DNA of 64,000 bases, from positions 496,001 to 560,000 of the forward strand of contig NZ_BGZH01000002.1 in assembly GCF_009617755.1 (NCBI RefSeq), given 5' to 3'. This DNA is from Marinobacter salsuginis. Lineage in GTDB: Bacteria > Pseudomonadota > Gammaproteobacteria > Pseudomonadales > Oleiphilaceae. Of the stretch, positions 56,213 through 64,000 are shown in pieces. The notes beneath the pieces were generated by a model. That model searched no databases and was not told the origin of the DNA. It worked only from the letters and a program-made list of their open reading frames with translations. Position 1 is the stretch's first letter; each line of letters begins with the position of its first letter. The position numbers and the translations under genes are program-made.

Positions 56213-57660
56213 GCAGTGCCTGGCTGAATGACCTGTCGGCATGGCTGAGCCTGCATCCCGGCTGGCTTGCTACGGCGCTGTTTACGACCGCTTTTATCGA
56301 ATCCCTTGCCATCGCCGGCATTATTGTCCCGGGTGTTGCCATACTGTTTGCCGTCGCTGTGCTGGCCGGTGAAACCGGGATGCCCTTGCCAGAAGCATTG
56401 CTCTGGGCGGGGCTGGGCGCCATTGCGGGCGATACGGCAAGCTTCGGTCTCGGGCGACTGCTGCAGGGTCGACTCACAACGTCCTGGCCACTGAGCCGTT
56501 ATCCCAAAATTATCAGCACCGGCGAGCGTTTCTTTAACCGTCACGGTGGCAAAAGCGTGATCATCGGCCGCTTTGTCGGGCCGGTACGACCGGTTATTCC
56601 TCTCGTGGCCGGGGCCCTGATGATGTCCTGGCGTCGCTTTCTGGCCTTCAACATCGGCTCGGCCATCGCCTGGGCACCGGTTTATATCTTCCCGGGATTT
56701 CTCGTGGGCAGTGCCCTGGCTAGCGAGATCAGGCCGCCTGCGCACTTCTATGCGGTGATCGGTATCAGCCTCGCGGCCCTGACCGTGGTCTATTTCGTGC
56801 TATTGCGGTTCCAGCTGGGGCTTGGCGAAAGCAGCCGCTTCTACCAATGGCTGAAACAGTGGATGGCACAGTACGACGCCACTCACCGATTCTGGCGCCT
56901 GTATACCAATCAGCGCCCGGCCCGGGAAGGTGAATTTCCGCTGGCCTCATTCATGCTCGCACTGGGCGCTTCCGCCCTGCTGTTACTCTGGGGACAACTG
57001 GCCACAGCGACTCACCTGCTTGATGGGTTCGACCGGGCGACTCTTCTCTGGTTCGAGCAACTCCGCCAGCCGCTGCTCGATGGTCCCTTCATTGCCATCA
57101 CGCTGCTTGGTGACGCCCCGGTACTTGTGGCTGCCGGTGCCCTGGCATGCGCAGCAATGATGTTCCGAGGCTACTACGCCGCTGCTGTCCATATTGTGGT
57201 GGCCGTCGTTTTAACGGTGGTTCTGGTCTGGGCCCTGAAATCTCTGCTCGGCGTTCCCCGGCCGGAAGAAGTCATGGGGCCACCGAATTCCGGCGCCTTC
57301 CCGAGCGGCCATACGGCAGGTATTACCTTGCTGGTTACCCTGCTGGCAAGCTTCGTTGCCGGTGAAAGCCGGCACCGAAAGCGCTGGCACTACTATGTCC
57401 TGCTCTCTCTCCCATTGGTTCCTGTGGCTCTAAGCCGGCTTTACCTGGGGGTTCACTGGTTCACTGACGTGATCGGAGGGTTGCTACTGGCGCTGGCTGT
57501 CACCGGAGCCGTACGGGCGAGCTACAGCCGGTACGACAAGGTCCCTTTGGCACCGGATATAACCATCGTAGCTGCAGCAGTTGTATGGGCGGTATTTGCA
57601 GGCGGGTATATCGTGCTGTCATGGGACGAAGCCGTACTGAATTTCCGTCCGATCGGCTAG
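56209..57660 (+). CDS. DedA-PAP2 fusion membrane protein
   Basis: The 483-residue protein joins a DedA domain (about 15-190; GIIVPGVAILFAVAVLAGE, GAIAGDTASFGLGRLL, GRFVGPVRPVIPLVAGALMM) to a PAP2 phosphatase domain (about 240-440) with the three motifs KSLLGVPRP, PSGHT and SRLYLGVHWFTD. It probably dephosphorylates a lipid such as undecaprenyl pyrophosphate or phosphatidic acid, while the DedA part may move or recycle lipid carriers. The ATG overlaps the previous stop (ATGA). It is convergent with the Lon-domain gene, 3 bp between stops. Confidence 0.88.
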   Translation: MSSAWLNDLSAWLSLHPGWLATALFTTAFIESLAIAGIIVPGVAILFAVAVLAGETGMPLPEALLWAGLGAIAGDTASFGLGRLLQGRLTTSWPLSRYPKIISTGERFFNRHGGKSVIIGRFVGPVRPVIPLVAGALMMSWRRFLAFNIGSAIAWAPVYIFPGFLVGSALASEIRPPAHFYAVIGISLAALTVVYFVLLRFQLGLGESSRFYQWLKQWMAQYDATHRFWRLYTNQRPAREGEFPLASFMLALGASALLLLWGQLATATHLLDGFDRATLLWFEQLRQPLLDGPFIAITLLGDAPVLVAAGALACAAMMFRGYYAAAVHIVVAVVLTVVLVWALKSLLGVPRPEEVMGPPNSGAFPSGHTAGITLLVTLLASFVAGESRHRKRWHYYVLLSLPLVPVALSRLYLGVHWFTDVIGGLLLALAVTGAVRASYSRYDKVPLAPDITIVAAAVVWAVFAGGYIVLSWDEAVLNFRPIG

Positions 57661-57663
57661 AAC

Positions 57664-58242
57664 CTAGCCCTCCTCGAGCGCTTCCAGAAGCTCCTGAAGT
57701 CGGCTCAGGCGTTCCAGCGGGTCCTGCAACTCTACCAGTTTCTGCTTTTCCTGTTTGTCCAGAGGCAATAGCTCCGTAAGCCTCCAGCCAACATCCCGGG
57801 CATCGCCATAATCAATGTCCATGTTCAGATCGCGGATGACCGGATGCCGGAACAGCGCCTTGAGCACGGAGGGCAGTTCGCTATAGCGCGCCGGCACCTC
57901 ACTCTCTGACTCTTCCAGCAGGCACTCCACGTCGCCAACATTCAGCCCGTCTTCCTGTTGCCAGCTCCGAACCACCGACACCTTGGATTCACCCTCAACA
58001 GTAATCCCCAGAAGGCCGTTATCAAGCTGTTGGAAATCGATAATTCGCACATAGGTGCCAATGTCGTAAAAGGCTGCGGTGCGCCCGGTCTCTCCGCCTT
58101 CCTGCAACAGCACCACAACGAACCCGCGATCCTCCTTGAGGCAACGCGTCAGCATGTCGATGTAGCGCGGCTCGAACAGCTGCAATGGAATCCTCCCCCT
58201 GGGCAGGACGATGGAATTCAGGGGGAACAAAGGTACATTCAT
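57664..58242 (-). CDS. Lon N-terminal (substrate-binding) domain protein
   Basis: The 192-residue protein starts MNVPLFPLNSIVLPRGRIPL and continues QLFEPRYIDMLTRCLKEDRGF, the LON_substr_bdg signature, without the AAA or protease parts. Free-standing Lon-N proteins are widespread; their role is not established, perhaps as an adaptor for Lon. A GTG at 58257 would add five residues and has GGAG upstream, so the start is not certain. Confidence 0.85.
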   Translation of the reverse strand: MNVPLFPLNSIVLPRGRIPLQLFEPRYIDMLTRCLKEDRGFVVVLLQEGGETGRTAAFYDIGTYVRIIDFQQLDNGLLGITVEGESKVSVVRSWQQEDGLNVGDVECLLEESESEVPARYSELPSVLKALFRHPVIRDLNMDIDYGDARDVGWRLTELLPLDKQEKQKLVELQDPLERLSRLQELLEALEEG

Positions 58243-58291
58243 AAGCGCAACAGTCACCGGAAAGCAGACTCCACAGTTTACACAGCCCGCA

Positions 58292-59548
58292 TCATCGGAT
58301 GGCCAACAATTGCTGAACTTCGTCGACCCGGGCCCTGGCCTCCGTCAGAAGCTGCAAACTGCGGGAGGCATTGAGTTCAAGTTCACCCAGACGCCGATAC
58401 GCCGGCACCTGATCGAACGGGGGCAGCTCGGCATTCTGGCTGGAACCAATCATCGAATGCAATTGCGCCACGATAACCACATCCACGAGCTGGGGCGTCG
58501 TCTCGCGGCATTCATAGCCCCAGTCTTCGGCATGGCGGACCGCTTCCACAAAGGCCGGCGGGAAGGACCAGTTCTCGAGTACAGCAGTGCCCACGTCTGC
58601 CCTGAGCTCCCTGATCGCATGGCTCAGGTTGGCCTCATCGGCAAAGAGGTTCACATGGTGTTCAGCCTGGACGAGTATCGGCACCACGCCAATATCGTGG
58701 AGCAAGCCCGCCAGCAACGCCTCCTCCGGATTCAGTTTCGTGGCGTGATCCGCCAACACCCAGCACAGGGCTGCCACCTCCCGGGAATGCCGCCAGAGCT
58801 TTTCCATCTCTTTCTGAAGTGACGCCTGGCGGGTCTTGAATACCTCCCGCATGGAAAACACCGTCACCAGTTGCCGGGTGGTACGCATGCCAAGGCGAAC
58901 CACGGCTTCCCGGACGTTCCGGACGTCACTGAACCCTCTGTACAGAGGGCTGTTGCAGGCGCGGACCAGTTTGGCCGCCATAGCCGGGTCCGCTGACACC
59001 GCCAGCGCTACCTGATCCGCCGTTGATTCCTCTCGATCGACCGCTCGCCGCACTTTCCACGCCACATCCGGCACACTGGGCAGCTTGACCTGGTTCGACC
59101 GCAACTCCGACAGGAACTCCATCAGCAGGTGATGCTCCTCGCTCTCCAGCCCTCCATTACCTTCACCTGAATCCATCTCAACCTGTTCGACAGGCGCCGA
59201 ACGCAGCAACTGGTTAAGGATGTCCTGCTCGACAACCAGGAATTCAGAGGGTTTGACAGCCGTAACGTCATACATACGGGGTTGGAGCCGGGCAATGGGG
59301 TTCTGGGCCTTCTCGGTTTCAGCTTCGATGATTGTTTTCCGGCCATCCACGGATTCAAGTTCGATCTTTCCCGCTACCAGGAAAAAGTCCAGACCATCCC
59401 GGACACCCCGCTCCAGAACCCTTTGTCCGGGCCCATGAGTCCGTCGCTCGGCGCGGCTGGCAAGCAGGACCAGTTGATCATCGGTCAGCCGGTTTAATGG
59501 CTGAAACTCTTTCAGGCGACGAAGCGGCAGGCTTTCCTGGCCGGCCAT
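58292..59548 (-). CDS. HDOD-domain signalling protein with N-terminal cyclic-nucleotide-binding-like domain
   Basis: The 418-residue protein has an N-terminal cNMP-like domain (about 10-120; LTDDQLVLLASRAERRTHGP, LDFFLVAGKIEL) and an HDOD domain (about 150-345; LPSVPDVAWKVRRAV, DPAMAAKLVRACNSPLYRG, ALLAGLLHDIGVVPIL). HDOD proteins lack the metal site of true HD-GYP enzymes although LHDIG survives here. Such proteins act in signalling and motility control. ATG 59548 (AAGGAG 8 nt upstream) is chosen over 59554. Confidence 0.82.
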   Translation of the reverse strand: MAGQESLPLRRLKEFQPLNRLTDDQLVLLASRAERRTHGPGQRVLERGVRDGLDFFLVAGKIELESVDGRKTIIEAETEKAQNPIARLQPRMYDVTAVKPSEFLVVEQDILNQLLRSAPVEQVEMDSGEGNGGLESEEHHLLMEFLSELRSNQVKLPSVPDVAWKVRRAVDREESTADQVALAVSADPAMAAKLVRACNSPLYRGFSDVRNVREAVVRLGMRTTRQLVTVFSMREVFKTRQASLQKEMEKLWRHSREVAALCWVLADHATKLNPEEALLAGLLHDIGVVPILVQAEHHVNLFADEANLSHAIRELRADVGTAVLENWSFPPAFVEAVRHAEDWGYECRETTPQLVDVVIVAQLHSMIGSSQNAELPPFDQVPAYRRLGELELNASRSLQLLTEARARVDEVQQLLAIR

Positions 59549-59708
59549 AGGCATACTCCTTGTCGGTTCAAACCGGAAAATAAGTTGGCAATTGTGTTAA
59601 CTATTGTAAACAGCGACTCTGAAAACAACCATGCGCCTCGAGTCTAATCTGGTATCCTCTGTTTTTTTGATCACCGTCATCAGGTAACAACAGAGAGAAC
59701 AGAACACC

Positions 59709-61544
59709 ATGCCTCAGTATCGTTCGCGGACATCCACCGCAGGTCGCAACATGGCCGGCGCCCGTGCCCTTTGGCGCGCTACCGGTATGAAAGACGGAGA
59801 TTTCGGCAAACCCATTATCGCGGTTGCCAACTCTTTCACTCAGTTCGTGCCGGGCCATGTGCACCTCAAAGACCTCGGTCAGCTGGTGTGCCGCGAAATC
59901 GAGGCAGCCAGGGGTGTTGCCAAGGAATTCAACACCATCGCGGTCGACGACGGCATCGCCATGGGCCACGACGGCATGCTGTACTCCCTGCCATCCCGGG
60001 AAATCATTGCGGATTCGGTAGAGTACATGGTGAACGCCCACTGCGCCGACGCTCTCGTCTGTATTTCCAACTGCGACAAGATCACCCCGGGCATGCTGAT
60101 GGCCGCCATGCGCCTGAACATCCCCACGATTTTCGTCTCCGGCGGACCCATGGAAGCAGGCAAGACCAAACTGTCCGAGCACAAGCTCGATCTGGTGGAC
60201 GCCATGGTCATTGCTGCAGACCCCAACGCCTCCGACGAACAGGTGGAAGAGTATGAGCGCAGCGCCTGTCCCACCTGTGGCTCCTGTTCCGGCATGTTCA
60301 CCGCCAACTCCATGAACTGCCTCACCGAAGCCATCGGTCTGGCGCTGCCGGGCAACGGCTCACTCCTGGCCACGCACGCCGACCGGGAACAGCTGTTCCT
60401 GAAGGCCGGTCGACAGATTGTGGAGAATGCGCGGCGCTATTACGAGGAAGACGACGCCAGCGTTCTGCCTCTGAGCATTGCCTCAATGGCGGCCTTTGAG
60501 AATGCCATGGTTATGGACATCGCCATGGGCGGCTCGACAAACACCATCCTTCACTTGCTGGCGGCCGCCCAGGAAGGCGGCGTTCCGTTCACCCTGAACG
60601 AAATCGACCAGCTGTCGCGCAAAGTTCCGCAGCTGTGCAAAGTCGCGCCCAACTCGCCCAAATACCATATGGAAGACGTGCACCGTGCAGGTGGCATCAT
60701 GGGCATTCTCGGCGAATTGGAACGAGGCGGATTGATCAACACCGATCTTCCGACGGTTCACAGCAAAACCATGAAGGAAGCGTTGGAGACCTGGGACATC
60801 ATGAGGTCGCCGACCACCGAAGTGGTCGAGTTCTACAGAGCCGGGCCTGCCGGCATTCCCACCCAGACGGCCTTCTCCCAGAGCACCCGTTGGCCAACAC
60901 TCGATGGCGACCGGGAAACCGGCTGTATACGCTCGGTTGAGCACGCCTACAGCTCCGAGGGCGGCCTGGCGGTGCTTTACGGCAATATTGCCCTTGACGG
61001 CTGCGTGGTCAAAACCGCGGGGGTGGACGAAAGCATCTATGTATTCGAAGGCAAGGCCCGGGTATTCGAGAGCCAGGATTCTGCCGTTGCCGGCATTCTC
61101 GCAGACGAGATCAAGCCGGGTGAGGTTGTGATCATCCGCTATGAAGGCCCCCGTGGTGGCCCGGGCATGCAGGAAATGCTCTATCCGACCAGCTATCTGA
61201 AATCCAAGGGCCTCGGAAAGGATTGCGCACTGCTGACAGACGGACGTTTCTCAGGCGGCACCTCGGGCCTGTCCATCGGCCACGCGTCGCCGGAGGCAGC
61301 CGCCGGTGGAGCCATTGGACTGATCGAGAATGGCGATACGATCCGCATCGACATTCCGAACCGTAGCATCAACGTTGAAGTCGACCAGCGCGAGCTCGAT
61401 CGTCGCCGGGAAGCCCGGGATGCCAAGGGCTGGAAACCGGAACTGCCGCGGGACCGCAAGGTATCTGCAGCCCTGAAAGCCTATGCGCTACTGGCCACAA
61501 GTGCCGACAAGGGTGCCGTTCGGGATCTGGAAAAGCTCGACTGA
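59709..61544 (+). CDS. ilvD: Dihydroxy-acid dehydratase
   Basis: The 611-residue enzyme starts [20 protein letters not shown] and has the Fe-S Cys residues in [13 protein letters not shown] and [19 protein letters not shown], with [20 protein letters not shown] near the end, all IlvD/Edd signatures and of normal length for IlvD. It catalyses the third step of branched-chain amino acid synthesis. AGAGAG lies upstream. It is divergent from the HDOD gene; a terminator follows. Confidence 0.96.
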   Translation: MPQYRSRTSTAGRNMAGARALWRATGMKDGDFGKPIIAVANSFTQFVPGHVHLKDLGQLVCREIEAARGVAKEFNTIAVDDGIAMGHDGMLYSLPSREIIADSVEYMVNAHCADALVCISNCDKITPGMLMAAMRLNIPTIFVSGGPMEAGKTKLSEHKLDLVDAMVIAADPNASDEQVEEYERSACPTCGSCSGMFTANSMNCLTEAIGLALPGNGSLLATHADREQLFLKAGRQIVENARRYYEEDDASVLPLSIASMAAFENAMVMDIAMGGSTNTILHLLAAAQEGGVPFTLNEIDQLSRKVPQLCKVAPNSPKYHMEDVHRAGGIMGILGELERGGLINTDLPTVHSKTMKEALETWDIMRSPTTEVVEFYRAGPAGIPTQTAFSQSTRWPTLDGDRETGCIRSVEHAYSSEGGLAVLYGNIALDGCVVKTAGVDESIYVFEGKARVFESQDSAVAGILADEIKPGEVVIIRYEGPRGGPGMQEMLYPTSYLKSKGLGKDCALLTDGRFSGGTSGLSIGHASPEAAAGGAIGLIENGDTIRIDIPNRSINVEVDQRELDRRREARDAKGWKPELPRDRKVSAALKAYALLATSADKGAVRDLEKLD

Positions 61545-61565
61545 AAATCCTGAACGCTGGCCAGT

Positions 61566-61600
61566 AAAAAAGCCCGGCGGGGAAACCCGGCGGGCTTTTT
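61566..61600. terminator. Bidirectional terminator after ilvD
   Basis: AAAAAGCCCGGCGGG, GAAA loop, CCCGGCGGGCTTTTT: a stem with one mismatch and A/T tracts on both sides, between the convergent ilvD and the PG-binding-like gene. Confidence 0.9.
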
Positions 61601-61618
61601 CTGTTCAGAAGATTCCGG

Positions 61619-62041
61619 TTACCAGAGCGACCAGCCGCCGTCGTCATCTTCTTCGATGGCGTCGTCCTGCTCAGGCTCCGGGGCCGAAGTCTCCGCCGCT
61701 GCGGAAGACGCTGATTCCTGAGCCGGAGCGCTACTGGTTCCGGTAGACTGTGCTGGCGCCGACGCGGCCACCTGAACCGAAATCATGCCCAGGGCTTCCT
61801 TGGTCGGATCGTCCAAAATACCGGTGGCCTGGAGACCGTTATCCTGCTGGAACCGGGTCAACGCAGACCGGGTAGAGTCGTCCATCTGCGGGCTGACATT
61901 GGTAATATCGTACCCGGCTCCGTAAAGTGCATTCTTGAGTGCAACGATCTCATCAGCGAAGGCTGCAGGGGCAAAGCCCAGTGTGACCGCCAGTCCGGCC
62001 GCGGCGGTCAGGCGTCCCAGTCGGGAAGTTGCTTTTTTCAT
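61619..62041 (-). CDS. Secreted peptidoglycan-binding-like protein with acidic tail
   Basis: The 140-residue protein has a signal peptide (LTAAAGLAVTLGFAPAAFAD), then one PG_binding_1-like helical unit (VALKNALYGAGYDITNVSP through SALTRFQQDNGLQATGILDD). A low-complexity Ala/Ser/Pro/Glu linker follows, and the C-terminus is acidic with a final GGWSLW. It may bind cell wall or act as a small periplasmic adaptor; no enzyme domain is present. GTG 62050 is an alternative start with AGGAG upstream. Confidence 0.7.
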   Translation of the reverse strand: MKKATSRLGRLTAAAGLAVTLGFAPAAFADEIVALKNALYGAGYDITNVSPQMDDSTRSALTRFQQDNGLQATGILDDPTKEALGMISVQVAASAPAQSTGTSSAPAQESASSAAAETSAPEPEQDDAIEEDDDGGWSLW

Positions 62042-62163
62042 GGTACTCACCTGCTAACTCCTGATATCTCTTCGATATCCGTTTCTTTCTTGTTATGTGG
62101 TGCCTATCTCCACAGGCTGGGGCAAACGGTTAAAAGCCTACCATACTTTTGTCGTATGTCGCC

Positions 62164-63279
62164 TTACCGGACATCATGTCCCGTTGACCTGTCAGACTCA
62201 TGCGCCTCATCTTCCACAGTGGCCGACTGGCGGTGGGCCTCTTCGCTGAACTCGCGGATGAAAATCCCCCAGAACGCCATGAACAGGGCTGCCACCAACG
62301 GCCCCATCACGAACCCGTTGATGCCGAACATGACGATGCCGCCAAGAGTCGACAGCAGGACAATGTAATCAGGCAGTTTGGTATCGCGACCAACCAGTAC
62401 CGGGCGCAACAGGTTGTCCGCCAGCCCTATGACCACGACTCCGAAGGCCGTCAGAACCACCGCCTCGATCACGTCTCCAACCGCCGCGAGGTAGATGGCA
62501 GCGGGCACCCAGACCAAAGCGGCACCAACCGCCGGCAACAGCGATACGATCGCCATGACCACACCCCAGAGCAGGGCCCCGGAGATCCCGAGGACCCAGA
62601 AAATCAGCCCGCCCAGGGCCCCCTGGATGATTGCAATCAGCAGGTTTCCCTTGACCGTCGCCCGGGTTACCTCTGCAAACTTGGCGAACAGCAACCGCTC
62701 CCGTTCGTCGCCCAGTGGCAGCGCCCGGATGATCAACTCCACCAGTGCACTACCATCCCGCAGCAGGAAGAACGCCAGATACACCATCAAGGCCAGGCCG
62801 AGGAAAAACTGGAAGGTGTTCTGGCCAACGCCCAGGGCCTGCTTGCCAAGGAACTGACTGCCGCCGACAAAAATACTCACCGCCCGGTCCCTCAGCTCGG
62901 CAAAGCTGATGTCAAACTGTGCCAGGAACGCCTGAATAGCCGGAAAAGACTGATTGACCCGATCAATGTATTCCCCGGGGCGAATGGCGCCACTCTGGAT
63001 CTGCTGGTAGAGCGCGACGCCCTCGGCAACCAGAGATGTCACCAGAACCAGAACCGGGATAACCACAATAAACATGCAGATGCACAGGGTAATCAGCGCG
63101 TTGATGTTTGGCCGGTCACCCAGTTTACGTACGAGCAGTTGCTGCACCGGGTGAAAAATCAGGGCGATGGCGACCGCCCAGAATATGGGCCCGAAGAAGG
63201 GCTTCATCAGAAATACAAAGGCAAGGGAAACGCCGACCAGCAACGCCAGAAAAGTCCGTGTTTCAAGTTTTGCGTACAT
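62164..63279 (-). CDS. AI-2E family transporter (PerM-like)
   Basis: The 371-residue protein has about seven hydrophobic helices (for example TFLALLVGVSLAFVFLMKPF, GALLWGVVMAIVSLLPAVGA, YIVLLSTLGGIVMFGINGFV). The family motif of PerM/YdiK-type proteins, L.P..G...V..P, is visible as LLPAVGAALVWVP. Family members have been linked to autoinducer-2 export and to Na+/H+ antiport; substrate here unknown. GGGAA lies upstream of ATG 63279. Confidence 0.85.
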   Translation of the reverse strand: MYAKLETRTFLALLVGVSLAFVFLMKPFFGPIFWAVAIALIFHPVQQLLVRKLGDRPNINALITLCICMFIVVIPVLVLVTSLVAEGVALYQQIQSGAIRPGEYIDRVNQSFPAIQAFLAQFDISFAELRDRAVSIFVGGSQFLGKQALGVGQNTFQFFLGLALMVYLAFFLLRDGSALVELIIRALPLGDERERLLFAKFAEVTRATVKGNLLIAIIQGALGGLIFWVLGISGALLWGVVMAIVSLLPAVGAALVWVPAAIYLAAVGDVIEAVVLTAFGVVVIGLADNLLRPVLVGRDTKLPDYIVLLSTLGGIVMFGINGFVMGPLVAALFMAFWGIFIREFSEEAHRQSATVEDEAHESDRSTGHDVR

Positions 63280-63406
63280 AATTTTTGCGGTTCCCTGATG
63301 TGGTTCTGCATGTTAACGAATGCATTCTACCCTACCACGCTGGCGTGGCCACTGTAGCTCTCTTCGGGTTATAGTGGACGGTTGTTGTTCAACTAATAGA
63401 CAGGTC

Positions 63407-63757
63407 ATGTTGTTGGAACTGGAAACCTTCACTGTCGAAACAGCCCTGGACGCGGCCACCGAGCTGCGCAAGGTACTGGCCGCCAGAACGCACCGGCGCA
63501 AGGTGATGGGCCAGGAAGTCGTGGTGCCCGGTCAGCTCGGCGAAGCCCTGCAGTTGCCACGTATCATCAACCGACTTCAGAGCAAGCAACAGAAGCAGCG
63601 GGACCTTGGCCTGGAGGACTTCCAGGAGCTCTGGCCCACACTGTCGCCACAGACACGGGAAAGAGTTCTGGAGGCGATTGGCTGGTATGACCCGAAGGAG
63701 CTGGACTGGGATGACAAGCGATCCAACCGTCGGCCACTGGTCGATCCAGACAGTTAA
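63407..63757 (+). CDS. Conserved hypothetical protein, function unknown
   Basis: The 116-residue protein has no signal peptide or membrane segment. It contains basic and acidic runs (TELRKVLAARTHRRKVMGQE; LEAIGWYDPKELDWDDKRSN). The start at ATG 63407 is preceded by CAGGT. It precedes another unknown gene reading the same way. I do not recognise the family. Confidence 0.6.
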   Translation: MLLELETFTVETALDAATELRKVLAARTHRRKVMGQEVVVPGQLGEALQLPRIINRLQSKQQKQRDLGLEDFQELWPTLSPQTRERVLEAIGWYDPKELDWDDKRSNRRPLVDPDS

Positions 63758-63832
63758 GCCGTATAAATCCGGCAACCCGACTTTGAAATGTCATACTTGG
63801 CCCATATGTTGGGCAGTATCAGGAGGATATTT

Positions 63833-64000
63833 ATGACTCAAACACAGCATTACACGGCACTTCTGGCTGAGGGCAGCGCGGTTCCTACCCTGCTGTGCGG
63901 CCACTGCCATTCGATTCTCTCCAGGGCCCGGATTTTCAACAATCAGGGTGACCACCAGCAGGACATGGAATGCCGCACCATTGGCCTTTGTTCAGCTGAC
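63833..64000 (+). CDS. Start of an unknown gene with a CxxC motif, cut by window edge
   Basis: From ATG 63833 a frame stays open for 56 codons to the window end, with a perfect Shine-Dalgarno AGGAGG 7 nt upstream. The translation includes TLLCGHCHSILSRARIF, with a CxxC pair, and later Cys residues (MECRTIGLC), so a metal-binding or redox protein is possible. Only the beginning is visible; family unknown. Confidence 0.65.
   Translation, partial: MTQTQHYTALLAEGSAVPTLLCGHCHSILSRARIFNNQGDHQQDMECRTIGLCSAD

Noticed and set aside
1..64000. CRISPR array, rRNA operon, prophage
   Set aside because: No regularly spaced repeats, no rRNA sequence, and no phage structural or integrase genes were seen.

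Overview
The window is about 64 kb of gene-dense chromosome from a Gammaproteobacterium, most probably Marinobacter or a close relative. That assignment rests on recalled protein similarity and on gene order (hemA / TPR lipoprotein-lolB-ispE-tRNA-Gln-prs-rplY-pth-ychF; rpsF-rpsR-DUF2232-rplI-dnaB-alr; proA-nadD-rsfS-rlmH-mrdA-rodA-rlpA-dacA-ybeD-lipB), not on a search. I see no phage, insertion sequence, CRISPR array, rRNA operon or plasmid functions. Almost everything is housekeeping, with a few accessory insertions.

Layout. 1-81 holds the start of hemA, leaving the window. 299-7394 is a long rightward run: outer-membrane lipoproteins, isoprenoid kinase, tRNA-Gln, PRPP synthase, L25, peptidyl-tRNA hydrolase, YchF and tRNA-Met. 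7473-9695 is an accessory patch with two tandem paralogous periplasmic solute-binding-like proteins and a 62-residue membrane protein. 9826-16071 runs metY, lipA, a minimal chemoreceptor and a large RND/MMPL exporter. 16072-16482 is non-coding and carries two long palindromic elements. 16483-21774 has a Spy-like periplasmic protein, ylqF, fabB, an FNR/ANR regulator with a perfect FNR box at its own start, and a RmlD-like protein. 21792-30117 is leftward: alr, dnaB, rplI, a DUF2232 membrane protein, rpsR, rpsF, rlmB, rnr. tRNA-Leu follows, then a leftward block of an unknown lipoprotein, a SelO-like protein, an acyl-CoA dehydrogenase, ubiX and mpl. A PPi-type phosphofructokinase, glutaredoxin, a large MCP, a YqaA-like protein, an ABC1 kinase and a diguanylate cyclase lead into the lipoate/cell-elongation cluster (44982-54015). 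The end holds two GGDEF-derived membrane proteins translationally coupled to a DedA-PAP2 fusion, a Lon-domain protein, a cNMP/HDOD regulator, ilvD, a PG-binding-like protein, an AI-2E family transporter and two unknown genes, the last cut by the window edge.

How genes work together: dacA, rlpA, rodA and mrdA build and trim the cell wall during elongation, with alr and mpl supplying or recycling precursors. lipA and lipB (33 kb apart) make lipoate. rpsF/rpsR/rplI/rplY, pth, ychF, rsfS, rlmH, rlmB, ylqF and rnr serve ribosome assembly and RNA turnover. Two MCPs, one intact GGDEF protein and two degenerate ones point to motility and c-di-GMP-related signalling.

The most unusual signal is the pair of 110- and 102-bp palindromic elements at 16091-16389. 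They share a 54-nt core (47/54 identical) carrying two hairpins, but their outer 28- and 24-bp arms differ in sequence while each stays perfectly self-complementary. That is what a repeat family selected for structure would look like.
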